From: OFTM10 sp964196195 | GTDB taxonomy: Bacteria; Actinomycetota; Acidimicrobiia; Acidimicrobiales; Aldehydirespiratoraceae | Direction: 5' to 3' | NCBI GenBank assembly: GCA_964196195.1 | Contig: CAXMSE010000107.1 | Coordinates: forward strand, 1-6,520 | DNA: 6,520 nt | Shown here: positions 4,632-6,520 of the stretch, piece by piece | Numbering within the stretch: position 1 is the first letter of the stretch | Layout: each line of letters starts with the position of its first letter | Notes under the pieces: generated by a model | Told to the model about the DNA's origin: nothing | The model's database searches: none | Seen by the model: the letters and a program-made list of their open reading frames with translations, nothing else | Made by a program: the position numbers and the translations under genes

Positions 4632-6419
4632 ATGACAAATCAGACAGGAAATGGCCGCATGCGGGCGGTCGGCCTGTCAATCGTCCTAGCCATCGGTGCA
4701 TTGCTGCTTACGACTTCGCCGGCATCTGCCGACCTGGTCGATGAGTACCAGCCTGGCCCATGCATCACCAACGCGATCGTGAGCACACCATTTGTGGATG
4801 TGGTTCAGAGCCGCTTCTACACGAATGCGGTGGGCTGGGCTTACCTCAATGAGGTCACCCGGGGCACCGATGCCAACCACTTCTCACCCGATGATCCGGT
4901 CAGCCGCGGCCAGTTCGCCACACTCTTGCATCGGATGATGTGCGAGCCGACCCCGGCAGCAACCGCGCTGTTCGCCGATCTCGTGGCGGGCGCCTTCTAC
5001 CGCACCGCCGTCGATTGGCTGTGGGGTGAGTCGCTCACAACGGGCAAGACGGCCACGCAGTACGGGCCCGACGACAGCCTCACCCGAGGCGAACTGGCAA
5101 CCTTCCTGCACCGCTTGGTCGGTGAGCCGACCGGTGCTCCGGCGAGCGGGTTCGCCGATGTCGCCGCTCTGGCGTTCTATGCCGATGCCGTCGACTGGCT
5201 GTTCTGGCGGGACTTGACCACCGGGACAGGCCTCACCACCTACTCGCCAGAGCGTGTGGTCACCCGAGCCGAAGTGGTTACCTTCCTCTACCGGCTCAAC
5301 ATCAAGTCGGTCGGCCTGATCGACCCCGCCGACATAGATCTCGGGTTCAGCACCGTTCTCAGCGGACTCGTCGACCCGGTGGCTGCTACCACCGATCCCA
5401 TCACCGGAGCGGTCTACATCGCGCAGCGGAAGGGAGAACTGCTGAGGGTGCCGGCCAAGGCCGACGGCACGCCGGATTGGACTGTCGGCGCCACCGAGGT
5501 GCTCGACATCAGCGCGTCGGTCCTCTCGGGCGGCGAGCGGGGTTTGCTCGGTGTCGCGGTGTCCCCTGACGGGTCAAATATCTATCTCTCGTTCACGGCG
5601 CACCCGCTCAGCAGCGATGCCAGCCACAGCGTCATCTGGGAGTACACCTTGAGCGGTGGTCTACCGGTGGGTATGCCCGATGAGTTGCTCCGAATTCCTC
5701 AGTTCGAGACCAATCACAACGGCGGCAACGTGGTCTTCGGACCCGACGGCTTCCTCTATGCCACCTTCGGCGATGGTGGGGGAGGGGGCGACCCCGAGGA
5801 GAACGGGCAGAACACATCGACCCTTCTCGGTTCCATCATTCGTATCGATCCCACCGCCGGGTCGGGTTACACGATCCCCGCCACCAACCCCTTCGTGGGG
5901 GTAGCAGGCGCAGATGAGATCTACCTCTACGGCGTGCGAAACCCCTGGAAGTTCTCCTTCGATCGAGACACTGGTGATCTCTGGGTGGCCGACGTCGGCC
6001 AGAACGCTCGCGAGGAGATCAACCGACTTACCGCTGCGTCCGGTGGCGGTCTCGGTGCGAATCTCGGCTGGAACACCTACGAAGGAACGTTGCGCTTCGA
6101 CAATGGCGACCCCGAGATCCCCGATCGGGTAGGCCCGGTCTACGAGTACCAGAACGGTGGTCCAGAGGGCAGGTCGATCACCGGCGGATACGTCTACCGC
6201 GGCACCGAGATCGTCGGGTTGAACGGCACCTACCTGTGGGCAGACTTCGTGGAGCCCGCGCTGAGAGGATTCAACGACACCTTCGGTAGCGGACCCATCC
6301 AATACGGAGTGGATGTGCCCGGTGCCACCGTGGCGAGTTTTCTAGAGGACCGAACCGGCGAGATCTATGCGATATCGCTGAGCGGGACGATCTCCAAAAT
6401 CGTTGAGGTCGGAGGCTGA
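4632..6419 (+). CDS. Secreted three-SLH-repeat protein with glucose/sorbosone dehydrogenase-like beta-propeller
   Basis: A 595-residue exported protein. Residues 1-33 form a signal peptide: a short basic start, the hydrophobic core AVGLSIVLAIGALLL, and a cleavage site after ASA (33/34). Three SLH repeats follow with an exact 60-residue period, starting F-x-D at about 54, 114 and 174, each with a xAVxW region, a TG turn and the (S/T)Rx-(Q/E)-h-ATxLHR-type helix (less typical in repeat 3: VTRAEVVTFLYRL). SLH domains bind cell-wall polysaccharide and would anchor the enzyme outside the cell. Residues about 236-593 match the GSDH/PQQ sugar-dehydrogenase propeller. They include HNGGN (H362, the probable catalytic base), FGPDGFLY, the glycine-rich GDGGGGGDP loop, YGVRNPWKF (R436-N437), and DVGQNAREEIN. 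It would oxidise an aldose using PQQ in the periplasm-like wall zone, which is inferred. Start 4632 is preferred; GTG 4590 and ATG 4655-4665 are alternatives, the last with AGGA upstream. Confidence 0.88.
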   Translation: MTNQTGNGRMRAVGLSIVLAIGALLLTTSPASADLVDEYQPGPCITNAIVSTPFVDVVQSRFYTNAVGWAYLNEVTRGTDANHFSPDDPVSRGQFATLLHRMMCEPTPAATALFADLVAGAFYRTAVDWLWGESLTTGKTATQYGPDDSLTRGELATFLHRLVGEPTGAPASGFADVAALAFYADAVDWLFWRDLTTGTGLTTYSPERVVTRAEVVTFLYRLNIKSVGLIDPADIDLGFSTVLSGLVDPVAATTDPITGAVYIAQRKGELLRVPAKADGTPDWTVGATEVLDISASVLSGGERGLLGVAVSPDGSNIYLSFTAHPLSSDASHSVIWEYTLSGGLPVGMPDELLRIPQFETNHNGGNVVFGPDGFLYATFGDGGGGGDPEENGQNTSTLLGSIIRIDPTAGSGYTIPATNPFVGVAGADEIYLYGVRNPWKFSFDRDTGDLWVADVGQNAREEINRLTAASGGGLGANLGWNTYEGTLRFDNGDPEIPDRVGPVYEYQNGGPEGRSITGGYVYRGTEIVGLNGTYLWADFVEPALRGFNDTFGSGPIQYGVDVPGATVASFLEDRTGEIYAISLSGTISKIVEVGG

Positions 6420-6434
6420 CTCAGTCGCTAGCCT
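6403..6434 (+). promoter_or_regulatory. Weak candidate promoter for tRNA-Val
   Basis: TTGAGG (6403-6408) inside the end of the preceding gene and TAGCCT (6429-6434, TAnnnT) could serve as -35 and -10 of the tRNA, which begins 10 nt after the -10. The 20-nt spacer is long, so this pairing is tentative. The tRNA could equally be read from the -10 alone. Confidence 0.25.
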
Positions 6435-6444
6435 CTACGTCTCG

Positions 6445-6518
6445 GGGCGTTTAGCTCAGCTGGCTAGAGCACCTCCCTTACAAGGAGGGGGTCGGGGGTT
6501 CGAGTCCCTCAACGCCCA
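6445..6518 (+). tRNA. tRNA-Val (anticodon UAC)
   Basis: A full cloverleaf can be paired by hand. The acceptor GGGCGTT (6445-6451) pairs with AACGCCC (6511-6517), and the discriminator is A6518. The D stem GCTC/GAGC (6454-6457 and 6467-6470) has GG in the loop. The anticodon stem CCTCC/GGAGG (6472-6476 and 6484-6488) holds the loop CTTACAA, with TAC at 6479-6481. The T stem GGGGG/CCCTC (with one G-U) has the loop TTCGAGT. The UAC anticodon and A73 mean valine (GUA/GUG codons). The next two window bases are CT, so the 3' CCA is not encoded and must be added. It is not selC: the acceptor stem is 7 bp and there is no long variable arm. Confidence 0.95.
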
Positions 6519-6520
6519 CT

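Noticed and set aside
5661..6302. Reverse-strand frame (213 codons) opposite the dehydrogenase propeller
   Set aside because: The plus strand carries clear propeller motifs through the whole stretch; the antisense frame has no family signs.
6445..6518. tRNA at the right edge as selC, which would complete a Sec locus
   Set aside because: It is a standard 7-bp-acceptor, short-variable-arm tRNA with the UAC anticodon (valine), not an 8-bp-acceptor UCA tRNA with a long variable arm.
1..6520. CRISPR array, insertion sequence, prophage or other mobile element
   Set aside because: No direct repeats with regular spacers, transposase, integrase or flanking terminal repeats were seen. The tRNA is intact at the edge, but whether an element inserts after it lies outside the window.

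Overview
This 6.5-kb window is high-GC (roughly 60-65% by eye), densely packed bacterial DNA. The gene content points to an actinobacterium, possibly of the Acidimicrobiia: an F420-type luciferase-like oxidoreductase, an actinobacterial-style inositol monophosphatase-family protein, an SLH-domain secreted protein and a probable leaderless start. The lineage is an inference from gene content and style; no marker gene here fixes it.

Layout. At the left edge (446-1, minus) is the N-terminal 148 codons of an F420-dependent LLM-class oxidoreductase. Divergent from it, across about 44 bp, is a metal-dependent amidohydrolase of the prolidase/imidazolonepropionase-like group (491-1723, plus). A small protein of about 103 aa (1816-2127), weakly reminiscent of DUF4873, follows. 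Next is the most notable gene (2201-2653, plus), a Bcp/PrxQ-type peroxiredoxin whose peroxidatic cysteine codon is an in-frame UGA (codon 44). The frame is otherwise intact on both sides. A 12-position imperfect stem with an 11-nt apical loop starts 11 nt after the UGA, with the loop 23 nt after it, as expected of a bacterial SECIS element. This is very probably a selenocysteine peroxiredoxin with a Sec44/Cys49 catalytic pair. A conventional gene caller would truncate or miss it. A perfect 7-bp inverted repeat lies immediately upstream of its likely -10 box.

Convergent with it is an unrecognised acidic protein of 189 aa (3235-2666, minus). Divergent from that gene begins a plus-strand set: an inositol monophosphatase-family phosphatase (GTG 3325 or ATG 3277, to 4068), overlapping by ATGA with a Nudix hydrolase (4065-4589), then a secreted protein with three SLH repeats fused to a glucose/sorbosone dehydrogenase-like beta-propeller (4632-6419). 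The window closes with a complete tRNA-Val(UAC) gene (6445-6518).

How the genes relate. Only the phosphatase/Nudix pair looks translationally coupled. The other genes look like independent housekeeping or accessory units, several probably with their own promoters. The selenoprotein implies that selA, selB, selC and selD exist elsewhere in the genome; none is in this window, and the tRNA here is not selC. UGA also serves as the normal stop for most genes here, including the selenoprotein itself, so UGA is read as Sec by context and not through a genome-wide code change.
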